64,000 nt of DNA from Gammaproteobacteria bacterium (GTDB lineage Bacteria > Pseudomonadota > Gammaproteobacteria > Pseudomonadales > Pseudohongiellaceae), in the NCBI GenBank assembly GCA_041395725.1, contig JAWKZW010000001.1, forward strand, positions 4,470,501 to 4,534,500, in the 5' to 3' direction. The notes under the pieces are model-generated. The model did not search any database and was not told the origin of the DNA. It was given only the letters and a program-made list of their open reading frames with translations. Positions within the stretch are counted from its first letter, which is position 1; every line of letters starts with the position of its first letter. A program made the position numbers and the translations under genes. Positions 1 to 7,188 of this stretch are shown here, in pieces.

Positions 1-1
1 C

Positions 2-106
2 ATCGGCAGTATCAAGGAAGTGGTGCCGGTCGCGCAATTGGTAGGCAGATTGAAGCGCGAATACGAGATGGCGAGGCAGCGGCTTCTGGATAGCCAGGAA
101 TACTGA
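2..106 (+). CDS. C-terminal end of an unidentified protein, possibly nitronate monooxygenase-like
   Basis: Only the last 34 codons are inside the window; the gene enters from the left and stops with TGA at 104-106. The tail reads IGSIKEVVPVAQLVGRL followed by a charged helix ending in DSQEY. A hydrophobic helix after a basic residue is how many FMN-dependent nitronate monooxygenase / 2-nitropropane dioxygenase proteins end, and that is the only basis for the suggestion. No catalytic residue is visible. The other two forward frames have earlier stops. Confidence 0.4.
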   Translation: MGSIKEVVPVAQLVGRLKREYEMARQRLLDSQEY

Positions 107-425
107 GGGCCTGCTGTTGTTTGCTAAAGTCCCCCGGGGGCTCTGAGGGCCACGCCGGCGAGGCTCATCGATGCCAGCATGCGCACCTGCCAGCTAGCGC
201 TGGTGTGACAAAGTCAGTAGTTTAAGGGCTGTATAAGACTGCTCTAAGCGCAGCCAAAACGGGTTTGAAACTGACCAATAAACTCAGTTTTCCCGGTTTA
301 ATTAACCGCCAGTTAAGCCACTTTTTATCGAAGGTTTACCAGGCGTACCAGGGGATTTCTGGACAACCAGGGCAGAGTATCGCGGTAATTGATCAACAGT
401 TCTTTTTTAATGAACGTCTGACAAA
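107..425. other. Non-coding stretch with a hairpin, no gene recognised
   Basis: About 320 bases lie between the first gene and the 3' end of the leftward sulfur operon. Around 266-300 there is an imperfect inverted repeat (AAACTGA, 9-base spacer, TCAGTTT, flanked by GGG and CCC runs). It could fold as a hairpin at the end of the leftward operon. There is no clear T-tract. A forward 80-codon reading frame here has no recognisable content and is antisense to a better-supported small gene. Confidence 0.4.
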
Positions 426-620
426 CTACTCAATCCCGGACACATTGGTACAGTGGGCACCGGAGGGAACCTGCCCGGAGCCCAGCGCGGTTGGGTACGG
501 TGCCTGATAAGGATCGATGGGTTCGGCAAGGATCAGGTCCATGATCACGAACAGCAGAATAAACAGCATGGCCAGCATGCCGGTCGTGGGCCGTTGGGGA
601 AGCCGGTCTTTATCGCTCAT
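426..620 (-). CDS. Small single-pass membrane protein at the end of the sulfur-transport operon
   Basis: A 64-residue protein with a polar N-terminus, one hydrophobic segment at about residues 15-33 (MLAMLFILLFVIMDLILA) and a proline-rich tail. Its ATG overlaps the stop codon of the YeeE-like gene by four bases (ATGA, 617-620), so the two are probably translationally coupled. This coupling is the main reason for calling it real. I do not recognise the family. Its position suggests a small partner of the transporter or of the upstream rhodanese, which is inference only. Confidence 0.6.
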   Translation of the reverse strand: MSDKDRLPQRPTTGMLAMLFILLFVIMDLILAEPIDPYQAPYPTALGSGQVPSGAHCTNVSGIE

Positions 621-1756
621 GGGATGCCCACCTGTAGCCGTGGGCGCGCCTGCTGTAACAGTACCGGCCGTAATCGGATTCCCAATGTCGAGCCCATAAA
701 AGCCGCCACAAACCAGACCCAGCCATGCACACTGCCAGTGGAAACCCCACTGAAAAAAGCACCCACGTTACAGCCGAAGGCGATCCGTGAGCTGTAACCC
801 AGCAGCAGACCTGCCGCGATAATCACCAGCCAGCTGCTCAACTGCAGATTGGCCACCTGCGGATCCACCTGCCGGCGCCAGCGCATGACCAGAAAGGCGC
901 CGACGATCAACCCGATATTGGTCAACGAGGTGGTATCGGTCAGTACACTTTGCTGCAGACGCTCGGCATGGGCCGGGTTGGACCAGAACGCTGAGCCGGC
1001 CAGTTCCAGCCCGCCCGCCTGGGCAATTTTTGCTCCCCACAATCCCAACCCGTATACCACGCCCCAGGATTGCCCCGCGATCATCAGGTTAAGTATTGCC
1101 AACAGGGCCAGCAGAACAGCTGCCGCAATAAGCCGGGGCGGCAGTTTTCTTTTGCCGGGTTCCGACCAGACCAGCGCGAGAACGGCCAACACCGACAGAC
1201 CCAACAGGGTCACCCATAGCCCCCCGCTGGAGCCGAAGGCCTCTTGCAGGGTAAGTGGCGGCAGAGTGCCCAAGGCATTCCACCAGACCAGGTGGAGCGA
1301 CCCCACGAAGCTGCCAGCAATAAAACCCGCCAAGGCTACCAGCGAAGTGAGGTTGCCACTACCGGCATTGACCAATGTACCGGAGCCGCATCCAAGCACC
1401 AGTTGCATGGCCATACCGAATACGAAGGCGCCCCCGACCATGGCTACACCAACGGGCGCATAGGCGCCGGTCAACTCATCTGGATGGGAAGCCAACAATG
1501 GAAAAGCCACCATGGCCGTCAGCCCGATAGCCAGCAGCTGCGCCAGCAAACCCCTGCCGTCCCGTTGCAGGACTACCAGACGCCAGGGGCCGGCAAAGCC
1601 GAAGCGGAATCCTTCCAGCACCAAACCGAAGCCCATGCCCACCATCAACAGTAAAGTAGAGCGCGGCCCGGCCAGGTAAAAGGTGCCGGCCAGCACCAGT
1701 AACGCCAGCGCTACCAGCCTGTTTCGAGGCATGGCTTTATATCCCACGTCGCTCAT
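617..1756 (-). CDS. YeeE/YedE-family sulfur (thiosulfate) transporter
   Basis: A 379-residue, very hydrophobic protein with about nine or ten membrane segments. It carries the two signature cysteine motifs of the YeeE/YedE (TsuA) family: LVLGCGSGTLVNAGSGN near residues 120-136 and IAFGCNVGAFFSG near residues 327-339. In characterised members these cysteines pass thiosulfate across the inner membrane by transient hydrogen bonding. The start overlaps the upstream rhodanese stop by four bases (1753-1756) and the stop overlaps the small downstream gene, giving a tight three-gene operon. Pairing with a sulfurtransferase supports uptake of thiosulfate or a similar sulfane-sulfur donor. The exact substrate is inferred. 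Confidence 0.88.
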   Translation of the reverse strand: MSDVGYKAMPRNRLVALALLVLAGTFYLAGPRSTLLLMVGMGFGLVLEGFRFGFAGPWRLVVLQRDGRGLLAQLLAIGLTAMVAFPLLASHPDELTGAYAPVGVAMVGGAFVFGMAMQLVLGCGSGTLVNAGSGNLTSLVALAGFIAGSFVGSLHLVWWNALGTLPPLTLQEAFGSSGGLWVTLLGLSVLAVLALVWSEPGKRKLPPRLIAAAVLLALLAILNLMIAGQSWGVVYGLGLWGAKIAQAGGLELAGSAFWSNPAHAERLQQSVLTDTTSLTNIGLIVGAFLVMRWRRQVDPQVANLQLSSWLVIIAAGLLLGYSSRIAFGCNVGAFFSGVSTGSVHGWVWFVAAFMGSTLGIRLRPVLLQQARPRLQVGIP

Positions 1757-2700
1757 GGCTGATTACCCAACAGATCCTGCAGCCAGCGGTAAGTGAGGTC
1801 ACGATACACTCGAAGACGCCCCACCTGGTTGTCCATGGGCCGTTCTTCTTCGCTCCAGGCCGCCACACTTTCCGCGTACAACCTGGTGTTTTTAACACCC
1901 AGCAGCTCACTCATTACAAACCAGTTGATAGACGCCCAATGTCCGGTATTACAGAAAGAAACGGTTATCGGTGCATCCAGTGCCAGCGACTGCAGGCTTT
2001 CGGCCAGCGCCCTCCTGGTGGTCAACCGATCTCCGTCAAACCAGGTTTCGTATTGCAGGTTGGCGGCGCCACGAATGGTGCCCGGTTCGCCCAGGGTAGC
2101 GCGCAGACCACGGTAAAAACTGACCGGCCTGGCGTCTACCAGGTTAGCCTCGCCAGTCTGTACCAGCACTTCCACCTCCTCGGTAGTGACGCGCCAGTCA
2201 CTCCGCCAGCTGGGACTGTAATCACTGGGCGTCACTGTGACCGGATCGGTGCTGACGGCCAGACCTGCCGCCTGCCAGGCCCTGAATCCGCCATTGACGA
2301 CGGCGACATCGTTCACTCCCAGGCTTTTGAGGGTCCAGTAAACCCGTGTCGCAGCCCCCATATCCGCCGGATTGGAACCCTCGTGCACAACCGCCACCGG
2401 CGTTTCGGCATCGATCCCCAGGCCCTGTAATAATGCCGTGTATTCTTCCAACTCTCGCAGCTCACCGGGATTGCGACCGGTACCACGCCACTGCTCGTAA
2501 ACGCTCTCCACGCTCCCAGGCAGGTGCCCCCGTGCGTAGTTGCCACTGACCCGGATAATCCGCACTTCCGAAGCGTCCGCCAGGATTACTGCCAGTTCCT
2601 GCGGTTCAAGCAGAGGCTGCCATCCCACCGGCGTTCCCAGCGCCAAGGCGGCAGGCAGCAGTAATAAATTAAGTAATGTAATGCGCAACAGATGCTTCAT
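1753..2700 (-). CDS. Exported two-domain rhodanese (thiosulfate sulfurtransferase)
   Basis: A 315-residue protein when started at the ATG at 2698-2700. That start gives a clean signal peptide (MKHLLRITLLNLLLLPAALA); a longer in-frame extension upstream looks non-coding. Two rhodanese folds follow. The first has no cysteine in its active-site loop and should be inactive. The second has VSFCNTGHWAS with Cys250 as the likely persulfide carrier. Such enzymes move sulfane sulfur from thiosulfate to an acceptor. The signal peptide places it in the periplasm, next to the transporter encoded by the overlapping downstream gene, so the pair may process and import sulfane sulfur. Confidence 0.85.
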   Translation of the reverse strand: MKHLLRITLLNLLLLPAALALGTPVGWQPLLEPQELAVILADASEVRIIRVSGNYARGHLPGSVESVYEQWRGTGRNPGELRELEEYTALLQGLGIDAETPVAVVHEGSNPADMGAATRVYWTLKSLGVNDVAVVNGGFRAWQAAGLAVSTDPVTVTPSDYSPSWRSDWRVTTEEVEVLVQTGEANLVDARPVSFYRGLRATLGEPGTIRGAANLQYETWFDGDRLTTRRALAESLQSLALDAPITVSFCNTGHWASINWFVMSELLGVKNTRLYAESVAAWSEEERPMDNQVGRLRVYRDLTYRWLQDLLGNQP

Positions 2701-2974
2701 GAGTTGACTATATCCCGCTATGTCCCGCCAGGTCCTGCTAATCGATGTCCTGCTGCAGGCAAGTAAAGCTGGCCGCGCCTGCATTGTGCCACCAACAGCC
2801 CAATGATGGCATATTTCACAGTGCTTTTCCCTTCCCCGGAGCTGGTTCTCGCTGCGCCTCTGCCAGCCTTGCACCGGTGTGGTTCCTTGTTCGCCGCGTC
2901 GACAACGTGCTAAATTACGCGCCCGTCGCAACGGACTCTTGTTTTAACAGCACTCCCCCGCAAAGGAAAAAATT

Positions 2975-4081
2975 ATGGCAACCTACAAAATAGCATTACT
3001 TGACGGCGACGGAATAGGACCGGAAATCATGGCCGAAGCGGTCAAGGTGCTGAACCTGGTTGCCGAACGCAATGCCATCGATTTCGAACTGGTACACGGT
3101 GCTTTCGGGGCCAGCGCCTATTTCGAACACGGCCACTCGTTTCCGGAGGCCACCAAGGCTCTGTGTGACGAGGCTGATGCCATCATCAAGGGCCCTATCG
3201 GTTTGAGCCATGAGGAATCAAAGAAGATTCCCGTCGATATGCAACCGGAGCGCGGCGCCCTGCTCCCCCTGCGCCGCCGCTATAACACGTTTGCCAATTT
3301 CAGACCGGTATACCTTCCCAAAGGTCTGGCCCACTTCTCCCCGCTGAAGCCCGAAATAATCGGTGAGGGCATCGATCTCCTCATTATTCGTGAACTCGTT
3401 GGGGGGCTCTACTTTGGCGAGAAAGAATCCGGTGTAAATGCGGCGGGCCTGCGCTATGTGAAGGAAACTCTGGAATACGACGAGGAGCAGATCGCCCGCA
3501 TCGCGAAGGTCGCCTTCGAGACTGCCATGAAACGCAAGAAAGTACTGCACAATATTCACAAGAGTAACGTGCTGAAATCCAGTGTGCTGTGGAACGAAGT
3601 ACTGGAAGAAGTCGGCCAGGGCTACCCGGAAGTGAAAATCGTACACATCCTGGTGGACGCTGCCGCAACCTACCTGTGTCTTAATCCAGGCCAGTTTGAC
3701 GTGATGGTGATGGAGAACATGTTTGGCGATATTCTCAGTGATCAGGGTGGTGGCATACTGGGCTCACTGGGACTGATGCCCTCTGCCTGTATTGGCCCGG
3801 ACAAGGCTTACTACGAACCTTCCCATGGTTCGGCGCCGGATATTGCCGGCAAGAACATCGCCAACCCCTATTCCATGATCGGCTCGGTAGCCATGATGCT
3901 GGAAATGTCTTTCGGGATGGACCAGGAAGCCAGAAACGTCTGGCACGCCATGCAGAGTGTCTTTGCCCAGGGCTACTCCACCCCCGACCTCTCCAAGCCG
4001 GGCACCGGCGTGAAGATGATCGACACCAGCGGCTTTGGTGATCTGGTCGTTGAGGAACTGCGAAAGCAACCGGTTGGGTAA
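2975..4081 (+). CDS. leuB: 3-isopropylmalate dehydrogenase-family protein (LeuB-like)
   Basis: A 368-residue beta-decarboxylating dehydrogenase, with start ATG preceded by AAAGGA. Family marks are DGDGIGPEI at residues 10-18, the catalytic Tyr in GGLYFGEKE, the catalytic Lys in HKSNVLK, the metal-binding aspartates in MENMFGDILSDQGGG, and the cofactor loop HGSAPDIAGKNIANP typical of NAD-using members. The length fits LeuB. The gene faces a LeuA/CimA-type synthase 740 bases away, so the product may oxidise 3-isopropylmalate (leucine) or beta-methylmalate (isoleucine from citramalate). leuC and leuD are not in the window. The branch served is therefore uncertain although the enzyme family is clear. 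Confidence 0.85.
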   Translation: MATYKIALLDGDGIGPEIMAEAVKVLNLVAERNAIDFELVHGAFGASAYFEHGHSFPEATKALCDEADAIIKGPIGLSHEESKKIPVDMQPERGALLPLRRRYNTFANFRPVYLPKGLAHFSPLKPEIIGEGIDLLIIRELVGGLYFGEKESGVNAAGLRYVKETLEYDEEQIARIAKVAFETAMKRKKVLHNIHKSNVLKSSVLWNEVLEEVGQGYPEVKIVHILVDAAATYLCLNPGQFDVMVMENMFGDILSDQGGGILGSLGLMPSACIGPDKAYYEPSHGSAPDIAGKNIANPYSMIGSVAMMLEMSFGMDQEARNVWHAMQSVFAQGYSTPDLSKPGTGVKMIDTSGFGDLVVEELRKQPVG

Positions 4082-4157
4082 TTCAGCCCGCGATAGTGGG
4101 GCCGAAAGTCTTCTCCACGGCGCATGCTCGATTAATAATAGATGTCCTGTTTCGCCA

Positions 4158-4326
4158 CCGGGAAGGGTGTCTGTGCCGCCGGGCGCTCAACGGCCGGCTG
4201 TTCCCGGCGCTGCGCAACTCGACCTCCGCGCTGCGCGCTCCGTGATTCGAACAGTGCTCGCGCTGTTTCGGGAACAGCCGGCCGTTGAAAGCGCGCCCTG
4301 ATTGGCGGCACAGACACCCTTCCCGG
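4158..4326 (-). repeat. Modular palindromic element, copy 1
   Basis: A 169-base inverted-repeat element. The outer arms (4158-4180 with 4304-4326) are 23/23 complementary and the inner arms (4187-4206 with 4269-4288) are 20/20. A central core of about 60 bases contains CCTCCGCGCTGCGCGCTCCG at 4223-4242. Read on the minus strand, the core and the short block CCAATCAGGGCGCG between the arms match copy 2 at 4592-4770. The arm sequences are unrelated to those of copy 2. I know no named family with this layout. Confidence 0.85.
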
Positions 4327-4591
4327 CGGCTTGGTCATTGCGAGATTGTGACCATTCAATTTCCAGGCCCCAACATTTGATTTGATTTGATCTGAGCGTG
4401 ACCGTAACGCAGAAAATCTTAACTGAAGCCTCAAAGCGTATAACCTGAAGACACGCTGACTGACAGACTGTCAGGGCAAAATTCTACGGAAATCCATCGG
4501 CCGGCAATACGCCCTTTCAGCGAGTTGGTCCGAAGACCAGCGCATCATGAAAATTAATCGGGGTTTCCTGACGTTGACACAGAAGCTGGAA

Positions 4592-4770
4592 GGCCCCGGT
4601 CAGGCATTGCCTCGCCGGCCAATCAGGGCGCGTTTCAGTGCAGAGCGTTTTCCGGAAACAAGCGAGCACTGACCGAGTCCCGGAGCGCGCAGCGCGGAGG
4701 TTGAGTTGCGCAGCGCCGGAAAACGCTCTGCACTGGCGCCCGGCCGGCGAGGCAATGCCTGACTGGGGCC
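4592..4770 (+). repeat. Modular palindromic element, copy 2
   Basis: A 179-base inverted-repeat element, opposite in orientation to copy 1. The outer arms (4592-4620 with 4742-4770) match at 28/29 and the inner arms (4636-4655 with 4716-4735) at 20/20. The core between them includes CGGAGCGCGCAGCGCGGAGG at 4681-4700, identical to copy 1 on the other strand, followed by a nearly identical stretch ending GAGTTGCGCAGCGCC. Between the left arms lies AATCAGGGCGCGTTT, also shared with copy 1. The strand is assigned by the orientation of the core. Confidence 0.85.
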
Positions 4771-4821
4771 CGACGCCAAACCAACTCAACATTCCTGCTA
4801 ACAAGGAAAAATCAGATAAAT

Positions 4822-6390
4822 CTACCCAGCCTGATCAGACTGCAACCGCATATTAATCATGCGCATGGTTGCCTTGATGGCAGCCAGCACCTGATTGGAA
4901 TCCACCCCGCGGGTCTTGATCTTGCGACCTTCTATGCCCCAGGTAATGATGGCCTCGGTCAGTGCGTTGGTATCACCGCCACGGGGGATATGCACTTCGA
5001 AATCAACCAGCTCAGGCATCTGAAATTCGCGCTGCTTCAGTATCTTGAGAATCGCGTTAATGAAAGCGGCAAACCCTCCATTACCCGACCCCGAGCTGTG
5101 ATACTCCTCACCCTCAATGTCTACCCGGATACTGGCCGTACTTTCCACGTCCAGACCGCTGCTCACATAGCAATTCTTCAAAGTAATGAGGTGAACGTCC
5201 CGGCTTTCCATTACGTCAGCGATTATAAAAGGCAGATCTTCCGGGGTGATGATCTGCTTGGAATCCCCCAGCTTAACTATCCGTTCCAGTACCTTGGCCT
5301 GCTCCTCTTCACTGAGATTCAATCCCAGCTCCTCGAGATTGTTGATCAGGGAAGCCTTGCCACTCATTTTGCCCAGGGCGTAAGTCCGCTTGCGGGCAAA
5401 GCGCTCCGGACGCAGCTCGGTGACATATAGATTGCCTTTCAGGTCGCCATCGGCGTGAATGCCTGCTGTCTGGGTAAATACGTCGGCCCCCACAATCGGC
5501 GTGTTGGCTGCGATCCACTTACCCGAGAAATTTTCCACCATCCTGCTCAGCATGACGATGCGGGTTTCATCGACGGACAAGGTCATGCCCAGCTTGTCTT
5601 TCAGGGCGACCACCACCTCTGCCAGGGAGGCATTGCCAGCCCGTTCACCCAGGCAATTCATTGTGCAGTGAATAGTATTGATGCCTGCCCGCACCGCAGC
5701 GAGGACATTGGCTGTTGCCAGCCCGTAATCGTTGTGCGGATGAAAATCGAAGTCCAGCGCAGGAAATTCACTCCCCATGGTCTGCAGCGCGGCATACACC
5801 TCTTCCGGCGCCATGACGCCGAGTGTATCCGGCAGCATAAAGTGCCGGATGCCAAGCTCGCCAGTACGCTGCAGCAGTCCGAACACGTAATCACGGCTGT
5901 CAACAAAACCGTTGGACCAGTCCTCCAGGTACATGTTGCACTGCAGACCCTGACTGTGGGCATACTCCACTGTCCTGGCGATATCATCGGCGTGCACTTC
6001 CAGGGTCTTGCCCAGCTGCTCGCGACAATGTTTTTCACTGCCCTTGGAGAGCAGATTGATCACCCTGCCTCCGGATGCCTTGATCCAGTCCACGCTGCGC
6101 CGGTGGTCGACAAAACCCAGCACCTCGACGCGCTCACCGAAGCCCTCTTGATCGGCCCAACGGTTGATCTGTGCCACGGCCTGCTTCTCGCCCTCGGAAA
6201 CACAGGCTGATGCCACCTCGATGCGGTCTACCTTCAAGGACTGCAGCAGTGCGCGGGCGATATTCAATTTCTCGTTGGCGGCAAAAGAGACGCCCTGGGT
6301 CTGCTCGCCATCTCTCAGAGTGGTGTCCAGTATGGCGATGTGCCGCCCGGGAGTGCGCGGGGCCTGCTTGTCGGAACTGCTCATTCTCAT
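4822..6390 (-). CDS. Citramalate / 2-isopropylmalate synthase family enzyme
   Basis: About 522 residues. Starts are ATG at 6388-6390 or, two codons later, at 6382-6384, just after a GTCAGGCAG stretch. The HMGL-like TIM barrel opens with ILDTTLRDGEQTQG and contains the metal-binding HPHNDYGLA and the GERAGNASLAEV signature. A C-terminal LeuA-type dimer/regulatory domain follows (LKNCYVSSGLDVESTASIRV onward). The family joins acetyl-CoA to 2-oxoisovalerate (LeuA) or to pyruvate (CimA), with feedback inhibition through the C-terminal domain. The TQGVSF variant after the first motif resembles the CimA-like branch more than E. coli LeuA, but substrate choice cannot be settled by eye. It converges on the leuB-like gene. 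Confidence 0.8.
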   Translation of the reverse strand: MRMSSSDKQAPRTPGRHIAILDTTLRDGEQTQGVSFAANEKLNIARALLQSLKVDRIEVASACVSEGEKQAVAQINRWADQEGFGERVEVLGFVDHRRSVDWIKASGGRVINLLSKGSEKHCREQLGKTLEVHADDIARTVEYAHSQGLQCNMYLEDWSNGFVDSRDYVFGLLQRTGELGIRHFMLPDTLGVMAPEEVYAALQTMGSEFPALDFDFHPHNDYGLATANVLAAVRAGINTIHCTMNCLGERAGNASLAEVVVALKDKLGMTLSVDETRIVMLSRMVENFSGKWIAANTPIVGADVFTQTAGIHADGDLKGNLYVTELRPERFARKRTYALGKMSGKASLINNLEELGLNLSEEEQAKVLERIVKLGDSKQIITPEDLPFIIADVMESRDVHLITLKNCYVSSGLDVESTASIRVDIEGEEYHSSGSGNGGFAAFINAILKILKQREFQMPELVDFEVHIPRGGDTNALTEAIITWGIEGRKIKTRGVDSNQVLAAIKATMRMINMRLQSDQAG

Positions 6391-6616
6391 TTCTGCCTGA
6401 CTGACGGTGCAACGGACTGCTCTGCGCACCGGACTGAAGATCTGCTGATCAAGGGGCGCTGATTCTACCAGTAAAACGGCCAGCCTAGAAATTGCTGAAG
6501 TTGCCAGTAGTGTCTCCGTTTACTTGTCCTGCAGGGCAGATTTGTCTTTGGTCAGAGGGTAGTTGGCGGCTTTTTGCGCAGGAGGGCGGTAGAAGTCGCG
6601 TTCTGTGGCTTCGAAC

Positions 6617-6775
6617 GGCGCGGCCGGCAGCGGCTTCTGCGGGCTGCGTACCGCGCCCGTCCTGAGCACCTTCCCTCTAATTAGCCTCTGATTAACTACC
6701 CTGAAAAGCGGTCATTTCCCGCCATTCAGCACCGGTCCTTGATTGCAGTTCGCAGAAGCCCCTGCCGACCACGCC
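6617..6775. repeat. Long imperfect palindrome
   Basis: Arms 6617-6646 and 6746-6775 are complementary at 25 of 30 positions; both carry GGCTTCTGCG and its complement. The loop is about 100 bases and includes AGCCTCTGATTAACT. The decayed arms and lack of a clear match to the cores of the elements at 4158 and 4592 make it either an old relative or an independent palindrome. Confidence 0.5.
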
Positions 6776-6921
6776 CTGGCACCAAGTGGTCCCCATCATT
6801 CAACGACTTCGACGGAGACCAAAGCAACCAGAAATCGCTGAAAACGCAATAGCGAAAATAGTGCTAAGAAGAAACTGCCGCACGCTTGCATCAAGACACC
6901 GAAATTAAAATCTCGCTCTGA

Positions 6922-7068
6922 GCACCACGCCGGGGGAATCCGCCGACGGAGCAATCAAAACGCAGCACCGACTGACCGAAGGAGACCGTCCTTCAGGGCT
7001 CCTGACCGAGGGAGGGAATCCCGGAGGGATGCGCGTTGCTCCGTCGGCGGATTCCCCCGGCGTGGTGC
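6922..7068. repeat. Palindromic element with perfect 33-bp arms
   Basis: Arms 6922-6954 and 7036-7068 are complementary at 33 of 33 positions. The 81-base core includes a small internal hairpin (GAAGGA at 6978-6983 with TCCTTC at 6989-6994). The segments CTGACCGAGGGAGG and TCCCGGAGGG echo CTGACCGAG and TCCCGGAG in the core of the 4592-4770 element, suggesting a divergent member of the same class. There is no T-tract and no coding content. Confidence 0.75.
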
Positions 7069-7188
7069 GGTCTCGAAAAAACCTTAAATCAAGATTGAGG
7101 CACTGCCAGGCAGCCGGCTCCATTCAATTGTCGGGCGGTTCCGTATATACTCCGCGCTTTACCCGCAAATGATCGCCAGGAGTGGTTT

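Larger units (their letters stand above)
4082..4821. other. Intergenic region between convergent genes, filled by two palindromic elements
   Basis: A 740-base gap between the ends of the leuB-like and synthase genes. No convincing gene is present; open frames here are by-products of GC-rich palindromes. About half the gap is two inverted-repeat elements in opposite orientation, listed separately. Their position between convergent genes suits a role as transcription terminators or mRNA 3' end protectors, but they are far longer than ordinary terminators and have no T-tracts. Confidence 0.7.
6391..7188. other. Intergenic region between divergent synthase and transhydrogenase genes, with two palindromes
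   Basis: An 800-base gap containing no recognisable gene. It holds an imperfect long palindrome at 6617-6775 and a perfect-armed one at 6922-7068, listed separately. A short motif AGCCTCTGATTAACT at 6683-6697 recurs elsewhere in the window. Near 7146-7151 TATACT is a possible -10 element for the pnt operon, and AGGAG 8 bases before the ATG at 7189 is a good ribosome-binding site. Confidence 0.6.

Noticed and set aside
265..507. Forward 80-codon reading frame
   Set aside because: No recognisable family, and antisense to the small membrane gene at 426-620, which has better support through its ATGA overlap with the transporter gene.
849..1463. Long forward frame opposite the YeeE gene
   Set aside because: Antisense by-product of a GC-rich membrane protein gene; similar antisense frames occur opposite most real genes here.
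4158..4770. Integron attC sites as an explanation for the palindromes
   Set aside because: No paired GTTRRRY/RYYYAAC ends at the element boundaries and no integrase or cassette array nearby.
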